A stretch of DNA of 64,000 nucleotides from the NCBI GenBank assembly GCA_947498125.1, contig CANMJH010000001.1, forward strand, positions 1,550,001 through 1,614,000, read 5' to 3'. Each line of letters opens with the position of its first letter. Position 1 is the stretch's first letter. The notes beneath the pieces are model-generated. The model did no database searches and was not told the DNA's origin. It was given only the letters and a program-made list of their open reading frames with translations. Source of the DNA: an uncultured Nioella sp. (GTDB lineage Bacteria; Pseudomonadota; Alphaproteobacteria; Rhodobacterales; Rhodobacteraceae). Shown here one piece after another: positions 50,832 through 60,308 of the stretch. The position numbers and the translations under genes are program-made.

Positions 50832-52855
50832 GCGACTTTGTCCAGCCCTCTGCCCTTTATCAATGCGTCAGCGCTCGGCATGCGGCCGCGGAACTTTGTG
50901 TAAAGCACCTCAGCTTCTTCGCTGCCGCCTGCCGATAGAATAAATTCCTCAAGCTTGGCGGCCATTTCAGCGTCAAACGCACTCCCGGCCTCTTCAAAGG
51001 CCTCAAACGCGTCCGCGTCCATCACTTCGGACCACATATAGCTGTAATAGCCCGAGCTATACCCGTCGCCCGAAAAGACATGCGCGAAATGCGGTGTGGC
51101 ATGGCGCATGGTGATGGCGGCAGGCAGACCGATCCGGGCCAATGTCTCGTCTTGAGCCGCGATAGGATCAGCAGGCGCCGGGCCATCATGAAAATCGAGG
51201 TCAACCAATGCCGAGGCGACATATTCCACTGTTTGGAATCCCATGTCATAGGTCTGCGCGGCCAAGAGGCGCTTCAACAAATCCGCCGGAATAGGCTCAC
51301 CCGTTTCGGCATGGATCGCGTGTTTTTCAAGAACCTCCGGAACATCCAACCAATGCTCATAAAGCTGGCTGGGAAGCTCGACAAAGTCGCGCGCAACCGA
51401 TGTGCCCGAAATTGACCCATAGGTCACATTGCTCAGCATTTGATGCAGCGCATGCCCGAATTCATGGAACAAGGTCCGCGCATCATCGTAGGATAAAAGC
51501 GCGGGTGCGCCTGCGTCCGGCTTGGCAAAGTTGCAGACATTGACAACAATAGGCCGCACATCCCCGCTCAATTTGGACTGGCTGCGCATGGCCGAGCACC
51601 ACGCCCCGGACCGCTTTGACCCACGCGCAAAATAATCCCCGATGAAGACCGCCACATGGACCCCATTTCGGGTCACGTCCCATGCGCGGACATCTTCATG
51701 GTAAAGTGCTGTATCAAGCGGCCGGAATTCGAGGCCAAAGAGCCGGGCCGAGCAGTCAAATGCCGCATCGATCATCCGGTCAAGTTGGAAATACGGCTTC
51801 AGCTCAGCCTCATCCAGATCATGCTCGGCCACGCGGCGTTTTTCAGAATAATACCGCCAATCCCACGGGGCGAGGTCCGCGTTGATGCCATCGGCATGCA
51901 TCATCTGGGTGAGTTTATCGGCGTCACGCTCGGCTTGCGGGTGCGCCAAGGCCCATACATCCATCAAAAGAGAGCGCACCGCGTCCGGCGTTCCCGCCAT
52001 TTCGGTTTCCAGCTTGTATGCAGCAAAGCTGTCATAGCCCAAAAGCTTGGCGCGTTCATCGCGCAGCGCCAGAATTTCAGCTGCAATTTCGCGGTTATCC
52101 GTTTCGCCGCCATTTGCGCCCCGCGCTGCCCATGCTTTCTGTGCCTTCTCGCGCAAGTCACGACGCGGCGAGAATTGCAGGAACGGTACGATCAATGAGC
52201 GCGACAGAGTCACAACAGGCCCGCCCGTTCCATTTTCTTTGCCCGCAGACCGCACTGCGGCCACAACAAAATCGGGCAACCCCTCAAGGTCTTCCTCGGC
52301 CAGTTCCATGAACCAGCTCCGTTCATCGGCCAGCAAATTTTGTGTGAACTGGGTGCCCAGCACAGACAGGCGCGATTTCACTTCCGTCAATCGTGCCCTG
52401 TCGGCGCCTTCCAGCGCAGCGCCGGAGCGGCGAAATCCGCGATAGGTCAGCATCAGAACGCGGTGTTGCTCGGGCGTCAGATCAAGCGCGTCTCGCGTAT
52501 CCCACAGGGTTGAAATGCGCTGCCAAAGCTTGGCGTTATTGGTGATTTCAGACGAATAGGCTGACAGCTTCGGCGCCATGTCTCGCTGCAACGCCTCGCG
52601 CGTTTCATTCGCATCCGCCCCAGCCAGATTATAGAACACCCCTGCAGTTTGGTTGAGCAATTCATCCGCCAGTTCCAATGCTTCAATTGTATTCTCAAAA
52701 CTTGGCGGCGCCGGGTTGTCTGCAATGGCTTTGATCGCTGCGCGTCCGTCCTCTAACGCAGCCTCAAGCGCCGGTTCAAAATGCGCGTCTTCAATGAGGT
52801 CAAAGGGCGGCAGGGAAAATTCGGTGTCCCAGCTTTGCAAAAGCGGATTGGTCAT
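50828..52855 (-). CDS. M3-family oligopeptidase (PrlC/Dcp type)
   Basis: 675 residues, the usual length of oligopeptidase A. LFHEFGHALHQML has the zinc motif HEFGH (about residues 462-468), with the third Glu expected downstream in SVARDFVELPSQLYEHW. Start at 52855 after AAAGGAGACC. Its stop overlaps that of lldD by 4 bases, tail to tail. Degrades peptides, possibly signal peptides, in the cytoplasm. OpdA versus Dcp cannot be told. Confidence 0.9.
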   Translation of the reverse strand: MTNPLLQSWDTEFSLPPFDLIEDAHFEPALEAALEDGRAAIKAIADNPAPPSFENTIEALELADELLNQTAGVFYNLAGADANETREALQRDMAPKLSAYSSEITNNAKLWQRISTLWDTRDALDLTPEQHRVLMLTYRGFRRSGAALEGADRARLTEVKSRLSVLGTQFTQNLLADERSWFMELAEEDLEGLPDFVVAAVRSAGKENGTGGPVVTLSRSLIVPFLQFSPRRDLREKAQKAWAARGANGGETDNREIAAEILALRDERAKLLGYDSFAAYKLETEMAGTPDAVRSLLMDVWALAHPQAERDADKLTQMMHADGINADLAPWDWRYYSEKRRVAEHDLDEAELKPYFQLDRMIDAAFDCSARLFGLEFRPLDTALYHEDVRAWDVTRNGVHVAVFIGDYFARGSKRSGAWCSAMRSQSKLSGDVRPIVVNVCNFAKPDAGAPALLSYDDARTLFHEFGHALHQMLSNVTYGSISGTSVARDFVELPSQLYEHWLDVPEVLEKHAIHAETGEPIPADLLKRLLAAQTYDMGFQTVEYVASALVDLDFHDGPAPADPIAAQDETLARIGLPAAITMRHATPHFAHVFSGDGYSSGYYSYMWSEVMDADAFEAFEEAGSAFDAEMAAKLEEFILSAGGSEEAEVLYTKFRGRMPSADALIKGRGLDKVA

Positions 52856-52930
52856 TCTGAGGTCTCCTTTGCCCTGAAAGATAGGGGCGCGGGCGCAGGG
52901 TTGCGAGGCCAAAAACGTGCTGCGGCCACA

Positions 52931-53695
52931 TTACAATTGAATGTGAATATGATCGTCATGCCGCGCCGCGCGGCACCCCTGAAACCCGATGCGCGGCGAC
53001 GCCGTGCCAAGACGGCGAACAAGGGCCGGTTCGACGAAAACACGCGCCACGCGCGCGTCGCCTGCTAGACGCCGGATTAAAGCCGCTGTCCGCTCTGGCT
53101 CAAGCGGCCTGTCCGGCCAAAGATGTTGCAGTGGCCGCATATCCCATCTGAGGGTCGGCCAAACCGCCGGGCATTGCCTGTCATCCAGCGTTTCAAAGGC
53201 GAAATACCCCAAGGGAGATCGTGTCCGCCCCGGCAGATACCGCCCCGATGCATCTTGATAGAAAAAGGCGAAATCAAGCTTTTCGCCATCATCATGCGAT
53301 AGATGCGGTAACAGCGGAAAACCCGTGAAAAACGGAAAGCCTCCATCCAGTGCCAGCGTCACCGTTCCGGGAAACTGTGCGGTGATATCAGCCGCGGCAT
53401 CCTCGGCCACATCGCGCAATTCAGGCGTCACGTAATTTCTCATCATCACGCAATACAGCGGGCTTTGCATGCGCAAATCACCCCCGAAACATGGAAGAGA
53501 GACTCGGCCCAGCAAAGGCGCAACCACCAATGCAAGCGCCAAACACGCGCCATAAAGGAGCGCGAAGGCCAAATAGGGACGGGCATAAAACCGCGAGGCA
53601 AGCCAAGCGACCCCGCCAAGCTGCGTCAGGGCGGTTAGGATTGCCGCGATCACCAAATGGCCGGTGATATTCAGGAGACGCCGCAAATGTCGCAA
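52931..53695 (-). CDS. Membrane protein with possible LAS-type peptidase domain
   Basis: 254 residues. Two N-terminal membrane segments (LVIAAILTALTQLGGVAWLA; FALLYGACLALALVVAPLLG), then a domain ending GCRAARHDDHIHIQL. The HDDHIH end and an earlier LSHDDGEKLDFAFFY recall the His/Asp/His zinc site of D-Ala-D-Ala or murein endopeptidases. The fold is not certain. Overlaps the MoeB-like gene by 25 bases, so co-transcription is likely. Confidence 0.5.
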   Translation of the reverse strand: MRHLRRLLNITGHLVIAAILTALTQLGGVAWLASRFYARPYLAFALLYGACLALALVVAPLLGRVSLPCFGGDLRMQSPLYCVMMRNYVTPELRDVAEDAAADITAQFPGTVTLALDGGFPFFTGFPLLPHLSHDDGEKLDFAFFYQDASGRYLPGRTRSPLGYFAFETLDDRQCPAVWPTLRWDMRPLQHLWPDRPLEPERTAALIRRLAGDARVARVFVEPALVRRLGTASPRIGFQGCRAARHDDHIHIQL

Positions 53696-54723
53696 TTCGG
53701 ATTGGGTTTCAATGTGATGATCCGTGTTTCGGCATAAAGCGCGTCATAGATCAGCATTCGGCCTTTCAATGGCGCGCCTGCGCCTGTGATTTCCTTGATC
53801 ACCTCGGCGGCCATCATCGTGCCGATCGTGCCGGGCAACGCACCAATGACACCGGTTTCCGAGCAGGTTGCGGCCATACCGGGCGCGGGTGCAACGGGAA
53901 AGACACAGGCCATACAAGGCGCTTCATTGGCGGGGTCATAGATCGTCACTTGCCCTTCCCATGCCGAAATCGCGCCTGAGACAAGCGGCTTTTTGGCAGC
54001 CACCGCAGCGCGATTGATCACATCCCGGATCTCCCATCCATCGGTGCCATCGACGATGATGTCATACTCGGCAAACAGCGCTTCGGCATTTTCACGGGTC
54101 AGTTTGCGATGGTAGGGCCGCACGTCAATATGGGGGTTCAGCGCCTTCATCCGAAGCTCGGCCGAAAACACCTTGGGCATGCCCTGATCGGCATCAGTAT
54201 GAATGATCTGGCGCTGAAGATTAGACAGATCGACCGTGTCATGATCAATCACGCCAATCGTGCCCACCCCTGCGGCTGCCAGATAAAACAGGGCGGGCGA
54301 TCCCAGCCCCCCGGCCCCAACAATCAAAACCCGCGCGTTTTTTAGCTTTTTCTGACCCGGCCCACCGATATCGCGCAAGGTGATGTGGCGAGCATAGCGT
54401 TCCAGCTCTTCGCCCGAGAACGTGCCCAGTGGCGGCTTGGGGGGGGCTGTCCGCGCCTCCTCGGCATCAATTGCTCGGTTGCGGATAAGACCCAATAGTT
54501 TGCGATAGCCAAACACAAGCGCCACAACGCCGCCAAGCAGCAACCATTCGCCAAGGGATCCGCCAAGCGAGGCAATAAGAGGATGGTCTTCCGGCAGCAC
54601 CAAGAAAAGAACAGCAATCGCGAGATAGAGGAGACCCAGCATCGCAGCCCGCGCGCGCAGATCCGCGCCCAGTGCCGCGCCCAGCCCCCAAAGGCCAATC
54701 GCTATGGCAAGGACCAGAACCAT
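53671..54723 (-). CDS. MoeB/ThiF-family adenylyltransferase with N-terminal membrane segments
   Basis: 350 residues. Residues 1-80 have three hydrophobic stretches (VLVLAIAIGLWGLGAAL; LGLLYLAIAVLFLVL; WLLLGGVVALVFGY). From about residue 107 it is a classic E1-like domain: RYARHITLRDIGGPGQKKL, VLIVGAGGLGSPALFYLAAA, DLSNLQRQIIH and the two CxxC zinc pairs in APCMACVFP and NCDICGVS. It adenylates a sulfur-carrier C-terminus. ATG overlaps the dut stop (ATGA). Membrane anchoring is unusual in this family. Confidence 0.87.
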   Translation of the reverse strand: MVLVLAIAIGLWGLGAALGADLRARAAMLGLLYLAIAVLFLVLPEDHPLIASLGGSLGEWLLLGGVVALVFGYRKLLGLIRNRAIDAEEARTAPPKPPLGTFSGEELERYARHITLRDIGGPGQKKLKNARVLIVGAGGLGSPALFYLAAAGVGTIGVIDHDTVDLSNLQRQIIHTDADQGMPKVFSAELRMKALNPHIDVRPYHRKLTRENAEALFAEYDIIVDGTDGWEIRDVINRAAVAAKKPLVSGAISAWEGQVTIYDPANEAPCMACVFPVAPAPGMAATCSETGVIGALPGTIGTMMAAEVIKEITGAGAPLKGRMLIYDALYAETRIITLKPNPNCDICGVS

Positions 54724-55190
54724 CAGCCCTGACCGGTCGAGCCAAAGCCGGCCGCGCCGCGGGCCGTGTCATCCAAATCTTCTACAAGATCGAATCCTGC
54801 CTGCACAACGGGTGCAATGATAGCCTGAGCGATGCGGTCGCCGTGGGAAATATGGATGGGCTCGCTTCCCAGATTGATCAACAAAACGCCCAAAGGCCCA
54901 CGATAGTCACTATCAATCGTGCCGGGTGTATTCGGCAGGCTGAGCCCTTTTTTCAGGGCGAGGCCCGAGCGCGGACGTATCTGCATCTCAAAACCTTGAG
55001 GGATAGCAACGCGCAAACCTGTTGGCACAATGCGCCGCGCCATCGGTTCCAAAATCATACCCGCCGCGCGGTCGCTCTGAGGAAAACTGGCGCGCAGGTC
55101 TGCGCCCGCTGCGCCTTCCGTTTCATAGCGCGGCAGAGCAATCTCGGGATCGGCCCAATCCTCGCGCATCACTTTGACGTTTACGGACAT
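54723..55190 (-). CDS. dut: dUTP diphosphatase
   Basis: 155 residues with all five dUTPase motifs: AGADLRA, IRPRSGLALK, LPNTPGTIDSDYRG, HGDRIAQAII and the C-terminal GAAGFGSTGQG arm. Homotrimer that hydrolyses dUTP to dUMP, keeping uracil out of DNA. Located directly after coaBC, a common neighbourhood in alphaproteobacteria. Confidence 0.96.
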   Translation of the reverse strand: MSVNVKVMREDWADPEIALPRYETEGAAGADLRASFPQSDRAAGMILEPMARRIVPTGLRVAIPQGFEMQIRPRSGLALKKGLSLPNTPGTIDSDYRGPLGVLLINLGSEPIHISHGDRIAQAIIAPVVQAGFDLVEDLDDTARGAAGFGSTGQG

Positions 55191-55241
55191 CCCCTGCCCC
55201 TTCTTTTTTACGACAACACACCCGATGAGGGGCTCAAAAGG

Positions 55242-56438
55242 TCATATTCCCAGCGCCTTGGCAATCCGCAAGGCCAACTGCCTGGCGGTTTCATCTTTGC
55301 CCATGCGCGGCCAATCTTCGACCCCGTCGGACGTCACCAGAGACACCTTATTCTCGGACCCGCCCATGATCCCTGTTTCGGGAGATACATCATTGGCCAA
55401 AATCCAGTCACAGCCCTTTCGGGCGCGTTTGGCCGTTGCATTGGCGATGACGTCATCGGTTTCTGCAGCAAATCCCACGACAAGATCAGGCCGCCCATCG
55501 TGCAGCATTGAGACCGTCTTCAAAATATCCGGGTTCTCGGCAAATTCCAGCGCCGGCATTCCGCCAATTGTCTTTTTTATTTTGCTGTCGCTCGCGTTTT
55601 CCACATGCCAATCGGCCACGGCGGCGGCGAAAACCGCTGCATCGGCGGGCAATGCCGTTTTGACTGCGCTCAGCATTTCGCGCGCCGTTTCAATCATGTG
55701 AACAGTGACTCCTGCTGGCGGCGGCACCTCTGCGGGGCCAGAGACATAGGTGACGTCGGCGCCCAAATCACGCAGCGCCGCTGCAATCGCCGCGCCCTGG
55801 CGCCCAGAAGAGCGGTTTGCGATGTAGCGCACCGGGTCGATTGGTTCATGCGTTGGGCCTGACGTCACGATGATATGTTTGCCCTTTAGCGGGCCATCGG
55901 TCAGCGCCGCTGTAACGGCTGTGACAATCTCGGGCACTTCAGCCATGCGGCCCGGGCCAAACTCTCCGCAAGCCATGGGGCCTTCATCCGGGCCAATAAC
56001 CGCAATTCCATCGGCTTGAAGCTGCGCCAAATTGCGCTGCGTTGCGGGGTGTTCCCACATTCGGACATTCATCGCAGGCACAATCATGACCGGCTTATCG
56101 GTGGCCAAAAGCAATGTGGAGGCCAGATCATTCGCCAAACCCGCCGACATTTTGGCCATCAGATCTGCTGTTGCAGGCGCAACAACCAAAAGGTCGGCAT
56201 CGCGGCTAAGCTCGATATGGCCCATCTCGGCCTCATCGGTCAGATCAAAAAGATCGCGATAGACCTTTTCAGCAGAAAGGGCCGACGCAGATAGCGGCGT
56301 TACAAACTCTTCTGCGGCGCGGGTCAGGACGGGAACAACCGTCGCCCCCTGATCCCGCAGGCGGCGGATCAGGTCGAGCGATTTAAAGGCAGCGATGCCG
56401 CCCCCGATAATCAATAGAATGCGCTTTGAGGTCAGCAT
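55242..56438 (-). CDS. coaBC: Bifunctional phosphopantothenoylcysteine synthetase/decarboxylase
   Basis: 398 residues. The CoaC half has LIIGGGIAAFKSLDLIRRLR, GHIELSRDADLLVVAPATAD, PAMNVRMWEHPATQ and ACGEFGPGRM with its catalytic Cys. The CoaB half has VTSGPTHEPIDPVRYIANRS, SGRQGAAIA and the C-terminal KKGCD-like RKGCDWILANDVS. Two consecutive steps of coenzyme A synthesis from 4'-phosphopantothenate. Full length. Confidence 0.95.
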   Translation of the reverse strand: MLTSKRILLIIGGGIAAFKSLDLIRRLRDQGATVVPVLTRAAEEFVTPLSASALSAEKVYRDLFDLTDEAEMGHIELSRDADLLVVAPATADLMAKMSAGLANDLASTLLLATDKPVMIVPAMNVRMWEHPATQRNLAQLQADGIAVIGPDEGPMACGEFGPGRMAEVPEIVTAVTAALTDGPLKGKHIIVTSGPTHEPIDPVRYIANRSSGRQGAAIAAALRDLGADVTYVSGPAEVPPPAGVTVHMIETAREMLSAVKTALPADAAVFAAAVADWHVENASDSKIKKTIGGMPALEFAENPDILKTVSMLHDGRPDLVVGFAAETDDVIANATAKRARKGCDWILANDVSPETGIMGGSENKVSLVTSDGVEDWPRMGKDETARQLALRIAKALGI

Positions 56439-56489
56439 GATGCCTCCTTGGTTGCCCAGAACCTATGCGCGCTGGACCATGGCGACAAG

Positions 56490-57260
56490 TCAGTTGAATG
56501 CCGCACAGGGATCGCCGCGCTCAATGGCCTCGGTCACGCGCCACGCGTCATAGGGCGCGCCATCTTCGGGATCGGCTTCAAGATGAGCGACGCTGCGGAA
56601 GGTCAAATCAGGCGCGGCCAAAGCCAATAACGCCGGGGCGCCCCAATCAGTTCGGGCATGCCCATTGCCCAAAATGACCGCAACAGGGCCGCCGGTTTCC
56701 GCGAAAGCCAAAGCGGCGACGCGGGCCAATTCGCCATCTCGCAGGCGCTGCACCTCGACCATTTGCGGCAACACCTGCACCGGCAGTGCACCACAATGCG
56801 CGTCATGCTGGAGTTGATTGCGGACGGTCTGTTGATCTTCGGGCAGCGGCTCATCCAATCCGAACCGCGCGGGATCACCCGCAAAAACGGCGGATGCCCC
56901 GTTCCGTAATGCGTCCATGAACAGACCCCGATGCAGATGCGCGCCATAGATGGCCGCAGTTTCACTGGCAGCAAAGACAGGCGCGTAGAGCTGAATATCG
57001 GGCCAGCCGGACGCCTCCCAATCAATAACATCTGACAAAGCAGAGGGGTTGGTTAGCAGCGGCGGCCTCACGCGCGCCGCCTGATCCGCGTCCAACATCT
57101 CGAACACAACGGCGGCGGGGTTAAAGGCGATGATTTCTTCGGCTTGCAGGACGTGATGAGCAGGGTTGTCATGCACCTCGCCCAAAAACAGAATATCGAC
57201 CTCTTCCGCCAAAGCAGAAGAGGTCAGAACTGTAAGTGTTGCGGCCAAGATCAATCGCAT
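56490..57260 (-). CDS. ChaN-family haem-binding-like protein
   Basis: 256 residues. Signal peptide (MRLILAATLTVLTSSALA). DILFLGEVHDNPAHHVLQAE is the ChaN/PF04187 start, with VVFEMLDADQAARV next and VAVILGNGHARTDWGAP near the end. Family members bind haem or act as periplasmic proteins of unknown function. No lipobox is visible, unlike Campylobacter ChaN. Located between coaBC and rpoH. Confidence 0.8.
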   Translation of the reverse strand: MRLILAATLTVLTSSALAEEVDILFLGEVHDNPAHHVLQAEEIIAFNPAAVVFEMLDADQAARVRPPLLTNPSALSDVIDWEASGWPDIQLYAPVFAASETAAIYGAHLHRGLFMDALRNGASAVFAGDPARFGLDEPLPEDQQTVRNQLQHDAHCGALPVQVLPQMVEVQRLRDGELARVAALAFAETGGPVAVILGNGHARTDWGAPALLALAAPDLTFRSVAHLEADPEDGAPYDAWRVTEAIERGDPCAAFN

Positions 57261-57298
57261 GGATTATCCATTGCGGGTTTTTTCTCAGCTCGCAAGCG

Positions 57299-58177
57299 TC
57301 AGGCGATCAGGGCGCGCAATTCATGCTCTTGGCCGCTGAGCTCTTTGCGCATTTTGGCCAATGCCGCGACCTCAATCTGGCGCACCCGTTCTTTGGACAG
57401 GCCCAGCTCATCGCCAAGACTTTCAAGAGTGCGTGCCTCTGACCCCAGTTTGCGCGATCTTACGATCAATTGCTCGCGCGTTGTCAGCGCGCCCATCGCA
57501 CTGGACAGCCATTCGCGCAGCTGCGCATCATCTTTTTCCCGCTCAACCTGCTCGGCGGCCTGCTCGCCCTCATCTTCCAGAAGGTCGATCCATTCCCGCC
57601 CTTCTTCTCCGTCTGATTGCTGCGCATTTAGCGAGAAATCGGATCCGGCAAGGCGCCCTTCCATCATCTCGACATCGCGGATCGACACGCCGACTTCGCT
57701 GGCAATACGCTGACGCAATTCGTGCCCGTTCAACCGTTCGCCCGCCGCTGCGGCCTCGGTCTCTAACCGCGTGCGCACCCGGCGCAGGTTAAAGAACAGA
57801 CTTTTTTGAGGCGAGGTAGACCCCGTCCGAACCATGGACCAATTGCGCATTACGTAATCTTGCAGGCCCGCACGGATCCACCAGACCGCATAAGTTGAGA
57901 ACCGCACACCGCGATCAGGGTCAAAGCGATCAGCGGCTTTCATCAAGCCAAGACCGGCCTCTTGGATCAGGTCATTGATCGGCGCCCCGTAACCTTTGAA
58001 CTTCCATGCGACTGAAATCGCCAAGCGCATATAGGCATTGATCAGCCGGTGCAGCGCCCGTTCATCGCGGTGATCACGCCACGCAATCGCTAGATCGCGT
58101 TCGGTTTCAGCGTCGAGCAACTCGGCCTTGCGGGCCGCTTTGGAAAGTGTCTGGTCAGAATTGAGGTCGAATGCCAT
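57299..58177 (-). CDS. rpoH: RNA polymerase sigma-32 factor, RpoHII-like
   Basis: 292 residues. Region 2: LHRLINAYMRLAISVAWKFK, YGAPINDLIQEAGLGLMKAA, RFDPDRGVRFSTYAVWWIRA and QDYVMRNWSMVRTGSTSPQK with the RpoH box-type LFFNLRRVR. Region 4: LTTREQLIVRSRKLGSEART and LGLSKERVRQIEVAALAK. Start at 58177 after CAGGAGGC. The sequence is nearer to RpoHII of photosynthetic and marine Rhodobacterales, which serves oxidative stress as well as heat shock, than to E. coli RpoH. Paralogue identity is inferred. Confidence 0.9.
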   Translation of the reverse strand: MAFDLNSDQTLSKAARKAELLDAETERDLAIAWRDHRDERALHRLINAYMRLAISVAWKFKGYGAPINDLIQEAGLGLMKAADRFDPDRGVRFSTYAVWWIRAGLQDYVMRNWSMVRTGSTSPQKSLFFNLRRVRTRLETEAAAAGERLNGHELRQRIASEVGVSIRDVEMMEGRLAGSDFSLNAQQSDGEEGREWIDLLEDEGEQAAEQVEREKDDAQLREWLSSAMGALTTREQLIVRSRKLGSEARTLESLGDELGLSKERVRQIEVAALAKMRKELSGQEHELRALIA

Positions 58178-58250
58178 AAGAGCCTCCTGAAGCAGTGATT
58201 TACATTGGTTACGCAGGCTGGGCTGGCTTGGATCACATTTTAGGAATTTC

Positions 58251-58781
58251 ATGATGGAATTGCCCAAACTCACCCTTTTGATCGGCGGGGCCGCCTCGGG
58301 AAAATCGGCCTATGCCGAAGGGCTCGTTCGGGACGCAGGTGGCGCGCGCATCTATCTTGCAACCGCCGAGGCATGGGACGATGAGATGCGTGCCAAAATC
58401 GATGCGCACAAGGCGGCGCGGCGCTTAGATGGGTGGCGCACGATTGAGGCGCCACTAGATATAACCGACGCTCTTTCAAAGGCCGGGTCTGACGACGTTA
58501 TCCTGATAGATTGCGCAACGATGTGGCTTAGTAATCTGCTGCATGCCGAACGCGATTGGCTGGTTGAGGCTGATAAACTGCTGTCGGCTATCGCCACCAC
58601 GCCCGCGCGCATTGCCATCGTAAGCAATGAAACCGGCCAAGGCATTGTCCCGGAAAACGCGCTTGCCCGGTCATTTCGGCAGGCGCAGGGCGAGCTTAAC
58701 CAGCGCCTCGCCGCAAAAGCTGATTTGGTTGTCGCGGTGATGGCGGGTCTGCCGCTTGCCTTGAAAGGCCAATTACCATGA
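58251..58781 (+). CDS. cobU: Adenosylcobinamide kinase/guanylyltransferase
   Basis: 176 residues. LLIGGAASGKSAYAEGLVRD is the P-loop of CobU/CobP; IYLATAEAWDDEMRAKIDAH carries the active-site His after the family's LATA; LIDCATMWLSNLL and IVSNETGQGIVPENALARSF follow. It phosphorylates adenosylcobinamide and adds GMP in cobalamin assembly. Coupled by overlap to a histidine phosphatase. Confidence 0.95.
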   Translation: MMELPKLTLLIGGAASGKSAYAEGLVRDAGGARIYLATAEAWDDEMRAKIDAHKAARRLDGWRTIEAPLDITDALSKAGSDDVILIDCATMWLSNLLHAERDWLVEADKLLSAIATTPARIAIVSNETGQGIVPENALARSFRQAQGELNQRLAAKADLVVAVMAGLPLALKGQLP

Positions 58782-59356
58782 CGACATGGCATTGGGTGCG
58801 GCATGGGCCGACGCATCAGAAAAACTTCGTCGGTTGGCGCGATGTGCCCGCCGATCTGTCAGATCACGCCGCGATTGAGCGGTTGAATGCGCATCTTCCG
58901 GCCTCGGCCCTTTTGGTGTCATCTGACCTTATCCGCGCCAGCGCGACCGCCGATCGCTTGGAACAAGGTCGCAATAGGCTTCCCCATGCGCCCCAAATCC
59001 GCGAGTTCAATTTGGGGCTTTGGGATGGGCAGCATTTCGAGCAAGTCTCCTCAGAATATCCTGAGCTGAGCCGTAAGTATTGGGAAGAGCCTGGTGACAT
59101 TGCCCCCCCAGAAGGCGAAAGCTGGAACCAGGTCGCCGCGCGAATTGCACCGTTTGTGGATCACATGAACACCGCACATCCAGAGGCACATGTCATCGCG
59201 GTCGCCCATATCGGGGTGATCCTGACGCAACTCCAACGGGCGACGGGCAAAAGCGCCTATGACTGCCTTGCACAAAGCATCGACAATCTGTCGGTCACGA
59301 CGCTGCAATTTGACAAGGCCAGTTGGTCCCTGACCCAAGTTAATCACAACCCGTGA
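58778..59356 (+). CDS. Histidine phosphatase family protein (CobC-like)
   Basis: 192 residues. WHWVRHGPTHQKNFVGWRDV is the RHG catalytic motif; the second His is in VIAVAHIGVILTQLQR. Start overlaps the cobU stop by 4 bases, so a CobC-like role (adenosylcobalamin/alpha-ribazole phosphatase) is likely, but phosphatases of this family are hard to tell apart. No signal peptide. Confidence 0.82.
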   Translation: MTTWHWVRHGPTHQKNFVGWRDVPADLSDHAAIERLNAHLPASALLVSSDLIRASATADRLEQGRNRLPHAPQIREFNLGLWDGQHFEQVSSEYPELSRKYWEEPGDIAPPEGESWNQVAARIAPFVDHMNTAHPEAHVIAVAHIGVILTQLQRATGKSAYDCLAQSIDNLSVTTLQFDKASWSLTQVNHNP

Positions 59357-59414
59357 TGCAGCTGGTCAAATTTTCGAATTGGACTTTGGCGCGGCCATCC
59401 GCTTTCCTTTTTGC

Positions 59415-60284
59415 ATGATGTATAATCTTCTTATTGGCGATCGTTCCTATTCCAGCTGGTCCTTACGGGGCTGGTTGAGTTTCGCGGCCTTTGACATTCC
59501 TGTTCAGGTCAAAAAAACCACCATGTATTGCGACCAGTTTGCGCTGGATCGCGAGGCGTTTTATCCGGGCGCACGCACAGTTCCCTTAGCCCAGTCGCCA
59601 GATGGCGTGTTCCTCACGGATTCGCTGGCCATTGCTTGGCATCTGGCCGAGGCCTTTCCGGATAAGGGCTTGCTTCCGAAAAATCCTGAGGCCCGCGCCA
59701 CTGCGATGTGCCTGATTTCCGAGATGCATTCAGGTCATATGGCCTTGCGGAGCGCATGTGCGATGAACCTGCGCACTGGCTGGAAAGATTTTGAGACGAC
59801 AGATGCCATTCAGGCCGATCTAGACCGGATTGATTTCCTTTTCTCGCGTGCATTGGATGCGCATGGTGGGCCGTGGCTTTGCGGGGCGTTTTCTTTGGCC
59901 GATGTGTTTTACGCCCCTGTCGCGACCCGTATTCTAACCTACGATCTGCCCGTAACACCACGCGTTCGGGCCTATGCCGAAGCGATGATCGCAATAACGC
60001 CCTTCCGCCAGTGGCGCGCTATAGGATTGGTCGATGGGCCGGAACAAAGCACCTACGATATGGATCTTCCACGTCAGCCCTTCCCGGCGCTACCCGTATT
60101 GGCCGCAAAGGCCGTTGAGAACGGGACGCCCGAAAACGCGCTTTGCCCTTATTCGGGTGACCCAGTGACGGATCTGATGGAATTGGACGGCCGGATCTTT
60201 GGCTTCTGCAATCCATTCTGCCGCGACAAGACCGTTGCAGACCCAGAAGCTTGGCCGAAATTTATGGCGATTTACCAATCATAA
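59415..60284 (+). CDS. Glutathione S-transferase with Cys-rich C-terminal tail
   Basis: 289 residues, longer than a plain GST (about 220). LIGDRSYSSWSLRGWLSFAA is the thioredoxin-fold start with Ser/Tyr in the active-site position. The helical domain has CLISEMHSGHMALRSACAMN and LCGAFSLADVFYAPVATRI. The last 50 residues (NALCPYSGDPVTDLMELDGR, IFGFCNPFCRDKTVADPEAW) add four Cys/His-type ligands and resemble a small metal-binding YHS-like tail. Two ATGs (59415/59418) are equivalent. Confidence 0.85.
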   Translation: MMYNLLIGDRSYSSWSLRGWLSFAAFDIPVQVKKTTMYCDQFALDREAFYPGARTVPLAQSPDGVFLTDSLAIAWHLAEAFPDKGLLPKNPEARATAMCLISEMHSGHMALRSACAMNLRTGWKDFETTDAIQADLDRIDFLFSRALDAHGGPWLCGAFSLADVFYAPVATRILTYDLPVTPRVRAYAEAMIAITPFRQWRAIGLVDGPEQSTYDMDLPRQPFPALPVLAAKAVENGTPENALCPYSGDPVTDLMELDGRIFGFCNPFCRDKTVADPEAWPKFMAIYQS

Positions 60285-60308
60285 AGGGTTCTTGAGTAGG
60301 CATTAACT

